A DNA stretch of 64,000 bases from Rhipicephalus microplus. Its lineage: Eukaryota > Arthropoda > Arachnida > Ixodida > Ixodidae. The stretch lies in the NCBI RefSeq assembly GCF_043290135.1, contig NC_134710.1, forward strand, positions 136,112,155-136,176,154. The letters are read 5' to 3'. This document shows positions 22,567 to 31,633 of this stretch, in pieces. The notes beneath the pieces were generated by a model. It made no database searches and had not been told where the DNA came from. It saw only the letters and a list, made by a program, of their open reading frames with translations. The position numbers were made by a program, and so were the translations under genes. The stretch's first letter is position 1. Every line of letters starts with the position of its first letter.

Positions 22567-22568
<2 letters not shown>
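19848..22568 (-). mobile_element. RTE-type non-LTR retrotransposon copy B, nearly complete
   Basis: 2.7-kb element on the minus strand. Its 3' end has no poly(A) but a (TGA/ATC)n tail (19848-19865), a feature of RTE-clade elements. The 5' end stops at 22568 inside the endonuclease domain, so it is 5' truncated, although the frame stays open to the junction. Both sides are (TA)n, which hides any target-site duplication. Further copies or pieces in this window: A (4840-8668), C (54703-55711) and a 3' scrap at 23024-23139. Confidence 0.88.
19871..22543 (-). CDS. RTE endonuclease-reverse transcriptase, N-terminally truncated
   Basis: An 890-codon open frame without internal stops. The first listed codon is GTG; the frame runs on upstream (TDEAYTVLQNGH) into the 5' truncation, so no true start is present. 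Residues about 1-200 are the C-terminal two thirds of an APE-type endonuclease that nicks target DNA: GDFNA at 96-100, NEIDFIM at 162-168, SDHRMV at 187-192. The reverse transcriptase follows: HKKGDDKDLKNYRPISLLS at 463-481, FIDYEKAFDSV with the first catalytic Asp near 543, GVRQGD at 598-603, FADD at 640-643. The C-terminal region (WAGHVARRQDNRW, then RGRQKVRWADEI) matches proteins often annotated as endonuclease-reverse transcriptase or craniofacial development protein 2-like. The missing N-terminus probably removes endonuclease activity. The intact frame implies recent insertion. Confidence 0.9.
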   Translation of the reverse strand: MLQNGHVLCYRGLADRRELGVGFLIHRNIAGNIEEYYSINERVAGIVIKLNKRYKMKVVQAYAPTSSHDDASVESFYEDVESAMSKVKTQYTMVMGDFNAKVGKKQAGDQAVGDYGIGTRNARGELLVEFAERNNLRILNTFYRKRENRKWTWRSPNGENKNEIDFIMSAHPGIVKDVEVIGKVRCSDHRMVRSRIRLDLKKERQKLIRKKPINQLALRGKVQEFRVSLQNRYSALSEETNLSVDTMNDNLTSIITECAVEVGGRVVRQDTGKLSQETKNLIKKRQIMKVSSTTEKIELAELSKLINRRKVCDVRRYNMERIEHALKNGGSVKALKRKLGIGKSRMYALRDKEGKITTNMDRIVKIAEEFYTDLYSSRDNHDLNTIRTSSNPDDTPPVIIEEVRKALESMQRGKAAGEDQVTSDLLKDGGQIVLEKLATLFTRCLLTGRVPESWKNANIILIHKKGDDKDLKNYRPISLLSVVYKLFTKVIANRVKKTLEFNQPKEQAGFRTGYSTIDHIHTINQVIEKCSEYNQPLYIAFIDYEKAFDSVEISAVMQTLRNQGVDEVYINILEEIYRGSTATIVLHKESNRIPIKKGVRQGDTISPMLFTACLHEVFRSLEWEQLGIRVNGEYLSNLRFADDIALLSNSGDELQLMITELDKESRKVGLKINLQKTKVMYNNLGKEQRFEIGNSALEVVKDYVYLGQVITAEPNHEIEVTRRIRMGWSTFGKHSQIMTGRLPLSLKRKVYNSCILPVLSYGAETWRLTKRVQLKLRTTQRAMERKMVGVTLRDKKRAEWIREQTGVKDIIAEIKMKKWTWAGHVARRQDNRWSLRVTDWIPREGKRARGRQKVRWADEIKKFAGINWQQQAQDRVNWRNMGEAFVLQWT

Positions 22569-22612
<44 letters not shown>
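22568..22612. repeat. (TA)n microsatellite at the RTE 5' junction
   Basis: AT dinucleotides directly adjoining the truncated 5' end of RTE copy B. Confidence 0.95.
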
Positions 22613-22689
22613 GTAAGCTACGCAATGTTATGAGAAATAGCAGACAAAGATGCAAAAAAGACAATATAAAGAATGTTACTAGAAGTATA

Positions 22690-22872
22690 TTGAAAGAAAT
22701 ACACTTTCTTAGTGCACAGGGAACGTTTCAGAAAGAAGAACAAACAGAGCGCACAGAGCTCACACTAAGAACTATTTTATTGCACAGATGGCGGGAATAT
22801 ATAAACACAGTCAATAGGGTGAGGACATGGCACACAGAAAAAAAGAGAAATGATGGCGCATGCACCAGAACA
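22690..22872 (-). mobile_element. Penelope-like element, terminal repeat copy 1
   Basis: About 180 bases starting TGAAAGAAATACACTTTCTT and including CAGGGAACGTTTCAGAAAGA and ATGATGGCGCATGC. A diverged inverted copy lies at 24232-24414. Read on the minus strand, in the sense of the coding fragment between them, it contains GCAATAAAATAG, a possible poly(A) signal. Terminal repeats in inverted or direct orientation are characteristic of Penelope-like elements. Confidence 0.65.
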
Positions 22873-23023
22873 TCTTATTCAGATCTTGAAATGACATTTT
22901 AACTGAAATATATTTGTACTCATTGTCCTTCAGATTAATAGACGGGACACTTACGCACTATATATAAGTTCCTCCATTGCGAGTCCCAACCATACTTCAC
23001 GTGCCCTCTTGTCCCTCTATCTT
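22873..23023. other. Possible 3' non-coding part of the Penelope-like element
   Basis: Lies between the terminal repeat and the RTE scrap. No motif is visible; assignment to the element rests on position only. Confidence 0.3.
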
Positions 23024-23139
23024 CATCATCATCATCAGCCTGACTACGTCCGCTGCAGGACAAAGGCATCTCCCATGTTCCGCCAGTCAACTCATTCCTG
23101 TGCTTGCTGCTGCCAATTTATACCCGCAAGCTTCTTGCT
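23024..23139 (-). mobile_element. RTE-type LINE, 3' terminal scrap (copy D)
   Basis: About 115 bases matching 19848-19961 of the intact element, starting with the (CAT)n tail and GCCTGACTACGTCCGCTGCA and ending at TACCCGCAAGCTTCTTG. Severely 5' truncated. It separates the Penelope-like coding fragment from its 3' terminal repeat, so it probably inserted there. Confidence 0.85.
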
Positions 23140-23469
23140 ATTACTCAATTGGCATACATTGAAAATATATGGGTGCACCTACAATTGACACAGTGACTTC
23201 CCAGGTAGCTACTGATCTGAGTATTATATTTGCGTGCTCCCTAAGGCGATTGTTCAGATAGCGCCCCGTCTGACCGATGTAGTACCGACCACTTGATAAA
23301 GAAATGCTACACACAACGCCTATATTACATTCTACGATTATTTTTGCGTGATTCTTATTACACACAACACTTGAAGGCCCTTCGTAGTTCACTCTTTAAC
23401 ATAGAGACCCAAGCTTGTTTTTTGCCGTGAAAACAACCTTCACCCCAGTTTTTTCAAGAATTCTTTTGA
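23140..23469 (-). pseudogene. Penelope-like element: C-terminal GIY-YIG region
   Basis: The minus-strand translation begins FKRILEKTGVKVVFTAKNKLG and reaches a stop, then continues in the next frame as NYEGPSSVVCNKNHAKIIVE, CNIGVVCSISLSSGRYYIGQ, TGRYLNNRLREHANII. The GRYYIGQTGR stretch corresponds to the GIY-YIG endonuclease signature, with the conserved R-REH downstream. The preceding VVFTAKNKLGSLC resembles the segment that normally precedes it in Penelope-like elements. Such elements code for a reverse transcriptase fused to this nuclease. Here the RT is missing, a stop or frameshift separates the two stretches, and the C-terminus is cut by the RTE scrap. Confidence 0.7.
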
Positions 23470-24084
23470 AAGGCTAACTCCGGCAATTTTTCGAGGTCAA
23501 TGAATCTCAATGAAATTCGCTGAGTGCGTTCCTTTGCACACTTCCGTAATTTACGCCAAATTACAGGCTTGAGAGATGCGTTGATTGTTGGCAAATGAAT
23601 TTTAAAGATTGCCTCGAGAAGCTCGCCTCGCTTGCCAAAATTATTGGCAACACTGTCTGTGTGACGTCATGTTTGGCATGTCAACCGAAGTGAGGCAGCC
23701 GATGGCATCGCTACTTCGGCCACTACGGCGTTTATTGTGCTGTCCACAAAGAGACGGCGTCGGTCTTTCACACGGGTATAGCGCGGGAAAGCTTTCTTCC
23801 TTCCTCTGTGGTGTTTAGTCAGCGTTTCGCTGGTCTGTCTTTCACAGTATTAATACTACACGCCCTCGGGACCAGCATACCGCCTCCGGTTCGTACCAAA
23901 TATTACGTTATACGCAGACACAACGCCCGGTCAGGTTTTCATTTTGATTTTGCACATTTTTGCTTATTAAAAATTATTTTCAAAGTTCCTGAGCATTGAA
24001 GCTATTAGACTCGTGACAAGAGCATTTCATGAACATAAAAACACCATTACCTTGACATGGTCGAAAAATCGCTGAAGTTGGCCT
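23470..24084. mobile_element. Inverted-repeat (MITE-like) element inside the Penelope-like frame
   Basis: The left end AAGGCTAACTCCGGCAATTT and the right end (reverse complement AGGCCAACTTCAGCGATTTT) form imperfect terminal inverted repeats of about 35 bases, continuing TTCGA. TTAA borders the right end (24085-24088) and TTGA the left (23466-23469), compatible with a TTAA target duplication with one change. On both sides the host sequence is the Penelope-like frame: IPYVHKVSRC to the right and FKRILEKTGVKVV to the left. No transposase frame is visible in the 615 bases. Confidence 0.65.
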
Positions 24085-24088
24085 TTAA

Positions 24089-24150
24089 GCAGCGCGAAAC
24101 TTTGTGCACATAAGGAATAGCAGACACTTTCGGCTTTGGCTTGTGCTGAG
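24089..24150 (-). pseudogene. Penelope-like element: short coding piece upstream of the insertion
   Basis: The minus strand reads AKHASQHKPKPKVSAIPYVH followed by KVSRC. The IPYVH motif is typical of the linker just before the V-V-F-x-A-x-N-K-L segment in Penelope-like proteins. This places 24089-24150 and 23140-23469 in one former reading frame, split by the 615-bp element. Confidence 0.55.
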
Positions 24151-24231
24151 ATGCGTGCTTTGCATTCTTTGCCTGCTTCGATTCATTTAGAACCCATTTG
24201 CTATGCCTGTGAGCAATCATGTGCTATATGC

Positions 24232-24414
24232 CTGAGAGCATGCGCCATCATTTTTACCTTTTTCTGTGTGCCATTTCCTCGCCCTCTTGAAGGTGCATGT
24301 ATACATATTTCTGCCATTTCACGGTGCAATAAAATGGTTGTAAGTGTGCGCTCTGTCCTATCTGCCTTCTTTCTGAAACGTTCCCTGCGTACTAAGAAAG
24401 TTTATTTCTTTCAA
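24232..24414 (+). mobile_element. Penelope-like element, terminal repeat copy 2 (inverted)
   Basis: Inverted, diverged copy of 22690-22872: GCATGCGCCATCATTTTTAC, TTTTTCTGTGTGCCATTTCC, GCAATAAAATGG, CTTTCTGAAACGTTCCCTG and ACTAAGAAAGTTTATTTCTT. It bounds the element on the upstream side of the coding fragment. Confidence 0.65.
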
Positions 24415-24448
24415 AATGCAATACAAGAATACCAATCTTTTGCAATTT

Positions 24449-24672
24449 ATTAGAAGTAATTGTAATGTAAATAGGAAGAAAGAGAAGTGGAGAAAAAGAT
24501 GACTTGCCGCTGGCAGGAACCGAACCTGTGACCTCCGAATAACGCGTACAATTACCTACTGAGTTACCACGGTTGCTATCTCCCCGTTCATTTTATGAGA
24601 TGTATATATGCATTAAAGATGGAAGGACCAATGAGCGCTGCCAAATTGTCTGTTAGATCTCATTATATATAC
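24449..24672 (-). mobile_element. SINE-B copy with tRNA-derived head
   Basis: The minus strand shows the fullest head in the window: GTGGTAACTCAGTAGGTAAT (A box) and CACAGGTTCGGTTCCTGCCA (B box), then the body GATGACTTGCC-complement region and CTTTCTTCCTATTTACATTA. In plus orientation TGTCTGTTAGATCTCATTAT at 24647-24666, a SINE-B 3' end running into TATATA, lies just upstream of the head. A second, opposite copy may therefore abut it. The body and head match 36818-37033 and 61745-62030. Confidence 0.7.
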
Positions 24673-25617
24673 GCTCTGTTACACAAGATCGTAAATTGGT
24701 ACGATGGCATGGCGTTTAAAAAATATTTTTTAATATAATCCTATGCTAAACAAGTTATTTCCAAAATTTTTAACCCCAACAAAACCTAATGTATAGTTGC
24801 CTTTTAGTGTAAACCTCACAGTACCTTACCACGAAGCACTGTACTGTATAAATTTGAAGCCGTTTGCTTTGATGGCTTTAACGAGGAAGAAATAAAACAG
24901 GCTAAATACTAGATTGTACAATATCACGCCTACATTGCACTCCTTCACGGATGAAACGGGCAAAATTATTAGCACAACGATGCTACTTCTGAAGAGCTTG
25001 TGCAGAGGCTTCGTTTGTGTCGTTTTTGGCCGCCATCGTTGTGAAATTAGGAGTAATGCTTATACTATTTATGATGTTGCTTTGCCGCTCTTGCATTACG
25101 CCGAGAACTCGTAATAAGTCAGCGAAATTACGTTCTCACTCCTCGGCTGAAAAGATTGTGCGTTCCTGGAGCAGCGCTGAGCACAGCGAGTGCCATCGGA
25201 TGCTAGGCGCTCATTCGCCAGTCCACTTCCTTGGGTAAGGAAATGCGTATATGTAAAGAGCAGTGTTTAACGAATGAATAGGACGTTTCATATAATCCCA
25301 TAATGTCAACGTCTGGTTTCTTTATCGCGTTCTGAACGTGTTTAGACAGCACATCCTTGGGTATGAGCCAAGATCTTCTAGGCGACAAGACAACTGCAAC
25401 GCGACACCTCACTCGACAGACAGTATACAGCTTGTGACTGCCATCGCGCAGTGTAAAAGCGCCATAATGCTCACATGCTATCAGCGTCAAGTGAATCGCG
25501 AACAGTGGCACATAGTGCGCGCTGTCCAGGCATCACCATTGACAGGTGCGCGTATTCGCAGCGCTGTCAAACTGGATGCACGAGCACTCCTGTTCGCGTT
25601 TCATTTCACGTCGATGA
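24673..25617. other. No recognised gene
   Basis: Frames of up to 106 codons on both strands show no motif. Confidence 0.45.
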
Positions 25618-25858
25618 CCCGCCGCGGTGGTCTAGTGGTTAAGGTACTCGGATGCTGACCCGCAGGTCGCGGGATCGAATCCCGGCTGCGGAGGCTGCAT
25701 TTTCGATGGTCGCGAAAACGCTGAGGCCCATGTGCTCAGATTTGGGTGCACGTTAAAGAACCCCAAGCAGGTGGACGAAATTTCCAGAGCCCTTCCATAC
25801 GCCGTCTCTCATAATTATATGGTGGTTTTGGGACGTTAAACCCCTCATATCAATCGGA
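25618..25858 (+). mobile_element. Ruka-like SINE, near full length
   Basis: One of the best preserved copies: CCGCCGCGGTGGTCTAGTGG (A box), GGGATCGAATCCCGGCTGCG (B box), AGATTTGGGTGCACGTTAAA, and GGTTTTGGGACGTTAAACCC followed by CTCATATCAATCGG. The tRNA-like head resembles a Glu/Asp-type tRNA in its box sequences, but there is no matching acceptor stem. No clear target duplication is seen. Confidence 0.9.
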
Positions 25859-26089
25859 ACATCTTCACTGATGTGCAGCAGAGCTTTCAAATTATTTTTT
25901 TTATATTTTTCTTCTGAATTATTTTTATTTGTGGCTTTTATGTACATATACATATACGGGACACCACAACGACGGAACAAACCCTCCGGAAGTGCCCATA
26001 TACTTACTATCGAAATAAAATGCTTTAACTGTATTCAGTGAAAATTTCTGAGTGGTTTACTAGTTCTTAGTTGTAGCTAAACAAAGGAA
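25859..26089. other. Short unassigned AT-rich spacer
   Basis: Includes an AT-rich run at about 25890-25930. Nothing else is recognised. Confidence 0.4.
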
Positions 26090-27090
26090 GGACAAAAAGA
26101 AAAAAAAGAAGAATGCATGGAGCTTAACCAGTCACCAGCCAGGTTGGCAGCCATAAGCTATAGGGGACAGCGAAAGGGGAGTGAAAAGATCACAGAGAGG
26201 AGCAAAGGAAATTATTAACAAAATCGTTGATGCGTGTGTGGTGGAGGCACTGTACAATAGTCAAAGGAGTTCACGAAGACCCGTATAGTCTTTAAAAACA
26301 CAGAATCGCTTTAACTTCCTTAATTGTGAGCCGATGAGCGATGGAAAAGGCGCTCTACACTAGCACCTTCAGTAGAAAGTGTATCTCGGAGAGAAATTTA
26401 GGACAGTGGCATAGAAATTGAATGATCAATGTCTTTCTCGGTGCCGCAGACTTTGCATGCCACACTGCCGTTCACTCCACTTAATGTTGTGTATACCTTT
26501 GTGAAGACAACGCCCAACCAAAGCCGACAAAGAAGTGAAACTTCATCGATGTCCGAGAGGAGGTTGGAGTTCCAGCGTACAGTCTGTTTGGTAGAGATAA
26601 TGAAAAGCTTCTTTTTATTCCCTAAAATGTTTCTGTGCTGTTTGGCGGAGTCTAGTATGTCTTATACTCGTCGTGTTCCACTGTGCCAGATGTGCGAGAC
26701 GGATTGCCTGCGGAGGCATTGTCAGTGAACCCTCACTGACCAGGTGGCCACTGAAAGTCATCCTCGTAGCCTTTTTCTTTGACGTGGTGATGAATCTTGA
26801 TAATTTCGTATGTAAGCTGTTCATGGCATCCGCTTCGAAGAGCTGACTGCACGCATTGTAACGTCAGATTCGAGTCGAAAAAAATCAGTCCATTTGCTTC
26901 GTTTCTCAGAATCGATGTTTCTTCACAGGGCTCAGCGCCGAGCCGTAAGTTCTGCCGCCATAGGTGTAGTTACATGGGGTACGTTAAGTTGCAATGCTAT
27001 TTCACGTCTCACGACCGCACCACCGGGCATGGACACCATGGTCGACCCAATCGGTGCATATGGGCTAGTAGCTACACCATAGATCGCATG
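26090..27090 (-). pseudogene. RNase H-type LINE (I group), RNase H to 3' end, degenerate
   Basis: Read on the minus strand, broken frames give in order: TPMAAELTARR (the conserved Glu region of RNase H), FFDSNLTLQCVQSALRSGCH and EQLTYEIIKIHHHVKEKGYE (the D-S motif and following helix), DDFQWPPG and GFTDNASAGNPSRTS (the final Asp region). Then come LLCRLWLGVVFTKVYTTLSG and VACKVCGTEKDIDH, the start of a C-x2-C-x7-H knuckle, and a non-coding 3' part to about 26090. RNase H removes RNA from RNA-DNA hybrids during retrotransposition. Several stops and frameshifts make this a dead copy. No reverse transcriptase is seen upstream. Confidence 0.65.
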
Positions 27091-27896
27091 CAAAAATGCA
27101 TGCTTCATTGTTTTAGGGCTGGGGCAGGTAAACCTGACTTCTTCTTCAGCTCTGGAATTTTTAGATGTGCTTGTGGATTGTACGAACAGGAAATACCGAC
27201 TTCTCCGCAGGCGTGTACCCTGACGTAAGCAATGTAGCGACTGTTACACTGAATGTCGCTAGGGGTCTTTCAGCAGCGAGGCTCGCCAGGTAGTGGGAAA
27301 GGATCCTGGCATGTTGCCTGAGGTGGTTTCAGGGGTGACGTGCGGCGTGATCGAGTGCAGTCCTGAGCAATGTCAATTGTTTCAGCTGTTGATGTGCAGC
27401 GTGGTAAACGCAAGGTATATCTTAAGAGTCTCGTACACACAGGTTCGTTTTGCGAGTATTGTATATTGCAGGCTGGCTGTATCACAGGAATCCAATAAAC
27501 AATACCCGGTCAGCAGCCGCTTTCTTCATAGTGTTTTTTTCAAAGCAGTCAGCCGCTTTTTTCATAGTTTACGTGTGTGGTCCAATTAGCTAACTGGGTT
27601 GGCAAACGAAGTGTGGTGAAGGTTCGAAGACACCGCAACCGCTGACTGCAGACATGGGTCAAGTGCACTTGGCCTTCGACAATTGAGGTCACCATTGGAA
27701 GGTATATCAACATCTCTGCAACACTGCTGACATAGACATTTAATATACTTGAGGCATCACTGAAAATCACAATTTTCTCGCCTTGACAAGCTTGATAAAG
27801 CATATTGTTAGCCCTAATGTTAGCATACTGTTAGCCCTAACTAATTACGACAGTATAGTTGCCGCTGTGAATTATTTGGGCATTAATAATAACTGC
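27091..27896. other. Unassigned; could be further decayed LINE sequence
   Basis: Frames of 71-98 codons without motif. The position upstream of the RNase H remnant suggests possible decayed RT sequence, but I could not align any RT motif. Confidence 0.35.
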
Positions 27897-28085
27897 TTGG
27901 GTTTCACGCGCCAAAACCAGAATATGATTATGAGACACGCCGTAGCCGGGGACTGAAAATTAGTTTACACCACTGGGTATTCTTTAAAATGCACCCTAAT
28001 ATATGCACAAAAGTGAGTTCTCTGCATTTGTTCCCATCAAAATGTGGCTGCCGATGCGGAACCGAGCCCGTGTGGTCGAGCTCAG
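27897..28085 (-). mobile_element. Ruka-related SINE, variant 3' end, minus strand
   Basis: The minus strand ends GGTTTTGGCGCGTGAAACCC, the same variant 3' end as at 12216, after a body with CATTTTGATGGGAACAAATG and GGTGCATTTTAAAGAA. A worn head (CGGTTCCGCATCGG) lies near 28055. Confidence 0.6.
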
Positions 28086-29329
28086 ATATGACACATATAT
28101 AATTTACATATAATATAATTTCAATATAATTCAATATAATTTCCGAGAAATCACGAACACGAGCCTTTTATAGTGCGTCAGATACTGCATGCCTAAATCT
28201 TTGAAACGTTCTGTTTTAATCATTAAAAATGATTAGAGTCAACAAAATGTTCACTTTTGCATTTTATCTACGACAAGAATAAGGGATGTCCCAAGAGTGT
28301 ATTGGGAATTGAATTTTGATTTGTTTTTGTCTCAGCGTGCCCGAGCATATCCGGGTATAGGTATACATTGGGATCTCACATACCTATAATAAATCACTGT
28401 GCATACCTCTGTCCACATATGCTCGGACACACTATAACTCACAAAAGGTAGAGGTGACTTTCCATACATGATCGCATTTACAGAAATAAAAAAAAAGTTT
28501 GCAAGGTTGCCAGAAGGCTTTGAATGAACCAGTATACGGTGAAAGAAGAGGGTAGAATTGTTTACGCGTTTTTTGCGGTCACTCAGAATGTTCTCCTTGT
28601 AATTGATGCAGTCGCATGCGTTGTAACCCCCAACATTATTAGTCAGGTTTATCTCCTTGTATCTTCTTACTCAATGCTTTACTTACTGCAGTTGTTCATA
28701 TGTAAGGCAAAAGCATATTACCTATAGGCTTATGCATGGACATAACTCTTTGCACACAGCTACTAACGCACTTACGTGTCAATGAAAGTGCATGTATAAC
28801 TTCTGTATATACTGGAAGCTTGTCATCGTATAGTCTTGTTTAAAGCATGAGTTAACTTACTGTACTGCGAGCGACGTGACAAATTTAAGCAGCTAAAGGA
28901 ATAAACTGCCGCAATTCCGCGCTATAGAGCATGTCAACCATGGCCAGCAGTTGCTTGGTTTGTGTGTAATTATTTCGGAAATTACAAAGCACTGCGTCGA
29001 GAAGACAAACATGAATAACGCGGCGTATTGCCTACAGCTTCCGCTATAGCATTGCAATTCATAGCTTCGATGTCAATTCGTTGAACTGCTCGTGAAATTT
29101 TCTGATAAAATTTTTTTCATCCTCACCTTATTCATAGTTCATGTTTTAAAATTTCAACGTGACTGTATACCCCTGCTTATTTACGATGCAATAGACGGGA
29201 AGCCGCTACAGGTCCCCTGCTTACGTGGCTATGCAGCCGAAAGAGAAAAAGGGGCCGAGGAGGCAGCCCTAATTAGGAATATACATATATATGCAATAAA
29301 TATCGCCTTTACGTCTTCATTCTCGACGC
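28086..29329. other. Unassigned, with an imperfect inverted repeat at 28337-28430
   Basis: GTGCCCGAGCATATCCGGGT at 28337 and GTCCACATATGCTCGGACAC, ending at 28430, face each other, with GGTATAGGTATAC and CATACCTATAA also inverted inside. This may be a small MITE. The rest is AT-rich, without genes I can name. Confidence 0.4.
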
Positions 29330-30400
29330 TTCGAAGCTACGGCGACCATGGAGGGGGGCCGGGAACAAGCTCCCCATGTCGTAAACCGCTCGTCCGAATC
29401 CGATCGCAGCTGGACGAAGAAGGTGCTCGATGACATTGGTACCGCGCAAGCGGGGTGCGTGTGAAACCGTTGGCGAGCCCAGCGTGCACCGGGCTCATTT
29501 CAGTGGCGCATAGTAATCGCCGCCGCAGTCACCCCTCCTCCCCCCCTCACAAGAAAGCGTGTCTCACGGTGCCCTCGTAATCGTTTCGCGACTTGGACGG
29601 CCTCGCAGCGACATCCGGCTAATGAGTGTTGCTCCAAATTCAATTACAAATTCCCGAGCAGTTTAAGCAGCACCTGCCGATTTGCCGACTCCGCCTTGGT
29701 CCTTCGCTCGTATAATGGCCGCGGCGGCAGCAGCGCAGGCGAGGCACGCCGTCTGGCGTGCAGCACGCGGGTCCGCTCCGCCATTGTAATGCCCAGCCAC
29801 GGCAAGGTGTGGGGTCCTAATTGACGCCGTCTCATCCGCGCTCGTCCGTCTTGCGGCGGTAAGCGCCCGCAGACACGTTTCTGGGCCCAGCTGTGGTGAG
29901 ATGCGCCAGGAGGTCGGACGGACGCACGCCGCTTCGGTTGGTCCCACGCAAAAGCACAAAACGCTTAATAGCGACGCGCTATTGATAACAGTCTTTCGGG
30001 GCAACGAGGCGTCGCATTCCGCCGAAACGCGGCCGCTTTTGCTGGGAATACTCCCCCCCCCCCCCCTTTTCCCCCTTAGCGCCCGTCGGATGGATGCTGT
30101 GAGCGCCTCTTGTTAGGGGCAGCGGCCGTCGCCTCGTACATCTCCCTGTCGTCACAGAAGCGTGTGTCGGCCAGTAGCCTCCGGGGTCCACGCTAGATGC
30201 CAACCTATCCGTTAGATTTCGCACCAATCCACGCTGTTTCGCAGGTTACGTGCGAAAAACGTCGGATCAATCATGCCTCGACGAAAATATGAGCGCCAAC
30301 TTCGCCGGACGGCGGCGTTTGTGCTCGCGGGGCCATGAATATTTCAGCGCATGCGTGGATCTCCTGTGAGGCACGTCGGCCTCGATGTGTGACCTCGTTA
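29330..30400. other. CpG-rich block, no recognised gene
   Basis: About 1 kb with high CpG content, a C14 run at 30053-30066 and frames of up to 113 codons on both strands. No protein family is recognised. It resembles the other CpG-rich blocks in composition. Confidence 0.45.
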
Positions 30401-30983
30401 TCATGAGGCTCGCTCTTACGCCGTTCTTTCCTCTATTATCTTATTCCAGGGGAAGAGGTAAATTAAGGAATACTAGCACCATTGACGTCGAAAATGGGCA
30501 TCCATATCTTTAAGTGCCGTACTTCCGGCACTCCATCATTCTTCCTCTGCAGAAGGAATTTGTGACCCTATAATCTGGGCTTTCTTGTCTCCTGTCGCGC
30601 ATGACGTCGATTCTCTCCATCCCTTCCATCGCCGTGGATCTTTTTTTTTTTTTTGCTATCCATCATTCAGGGCATATACGTGATTCTGTCTGATTTCACG
30701 CATAGAAGACATGTAACAGATCAAGTTTTATTAAAAAAACAGCATTATTGATGACTACATTGCTCCAATTCCCCAATTCTTCATGCAGAAGTGTCCGTAT
30801 AAAATAATGAACGATGACAATTATTGATTCGTGGAACGTACATTATGAACGTGCCTCAGTACACTTATTAATTTAAAAAAAATAATGCGCGATGTGCTGA
30901 GGGTTGGGTAGGGAAAGTTAAAAACGCACTAAAGTGCTTATTTGGGCCGATTGGTACATGATAAACAAAGTGAAAAAGCAACT
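30401..30983. other. No recognised feature
   Basis: AT-rich sequence with a T run at 30640-30653. Nothing assigned. Confidence 0.4.
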
Positions 30984-31050
30984 CGTAACACAGGACAGTG
31001 ACAGAGACAGGTCAGCGCTTCGTCCGTCTCTGTCACTGTCCTGTGTTACG
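30984..31050. repeat. Fold-back with 25-bp perfect arms
   Basis: Arms CGTAACACAGGACAGTGACA + GAGAC (30984-31008) and their exact reverse complement (31026-31050), with the 17-base loop AGGTCAGCGCTTCGTCC. The loop's GCGCT and the arm style recall the centre of the fold-back at 1111-1238, so both may belong to one family. Confidence 0.85.
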
Positions 31051-31384
31051 CACTGTGTTTTTTTGCTTCGTTAACAACGCGAACGTCAAATGTGAAGAGC
31101 AGCATGGGCACCGTGGTTTTGGATGATCCAGAGCAAGTATACATATATTATTAGGGCACGGTTAAGCGGAGCTGAAACCCGCATAAGGTACGTTGGAAAT
31201 GCAGCATTGACTGTTGGCAGAGATAACCACAAAACGACGATGTGGGAATGTGTGACCTCACACACAAAGCGGAGGCTCAACACAACTATACAGGAGTGTT
31301 TTGACAACTCGAATGCTATGCATGGTATAGCTGCTAAAAACTACGTTCATGCTACTCTTGTTGATGACTGACCTCACGCAAACT
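31051..31384. other. No recognised gene; ends in a SINE target-site duplication
   Basis: Unassigned frames of 73-82 codons. Bases 31372-31384 (CCTCACGCAAACT) are the left target duplication of the following SINE. Confidence 0.45.
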
Positions 31385-31620
31385 AGTATTAATTGTTCGT
31401 GTTCAACGTCCCAAAACCACCATATTATTATGAGAGACGCCGTAGTGGAGGGCTCCGGAAATTTCGACCACTCTTTAACGTGCACCCAAATCTGAGCACA
31501 CGGGCCTACAGCATTTTCGCCTCCATCGAAAATTCAGCCGCCGCCGCCGGGATTCGATCCCGCGACCTGCGGGTAAGCAGCCGAGTGCCTTAGCTACTAT
31601 AGACCACCGTGATGTATCGT
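31385..31620 (-). mobile_element. Ruka-like SINE with 13-bp target duplication
   Basis: The minus strand carries the head (GGTGGTCTATAGTAGCTAAG, CGCGGGATCGAATCCCGG) and the body to GGTGGTTTTGGGACGTTGAA. It is flanked by CCTCACGCAAACT (31372-31384) and CCTCGCGCAAACT (31621-31633), one mismatch apart, as expected of LINE-mediated insertion. Confidence 0.9.
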
Positions 31621-31633
31621 CCTCGCGCAAACT

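Noticed and set aside
25618..25700. Functional tRNA gene at a Ruka head
   Set aside because: A and B boxes are present but there is no closing acceptor stem, and the sequence continues into the SINE body, as in about ten other copies.
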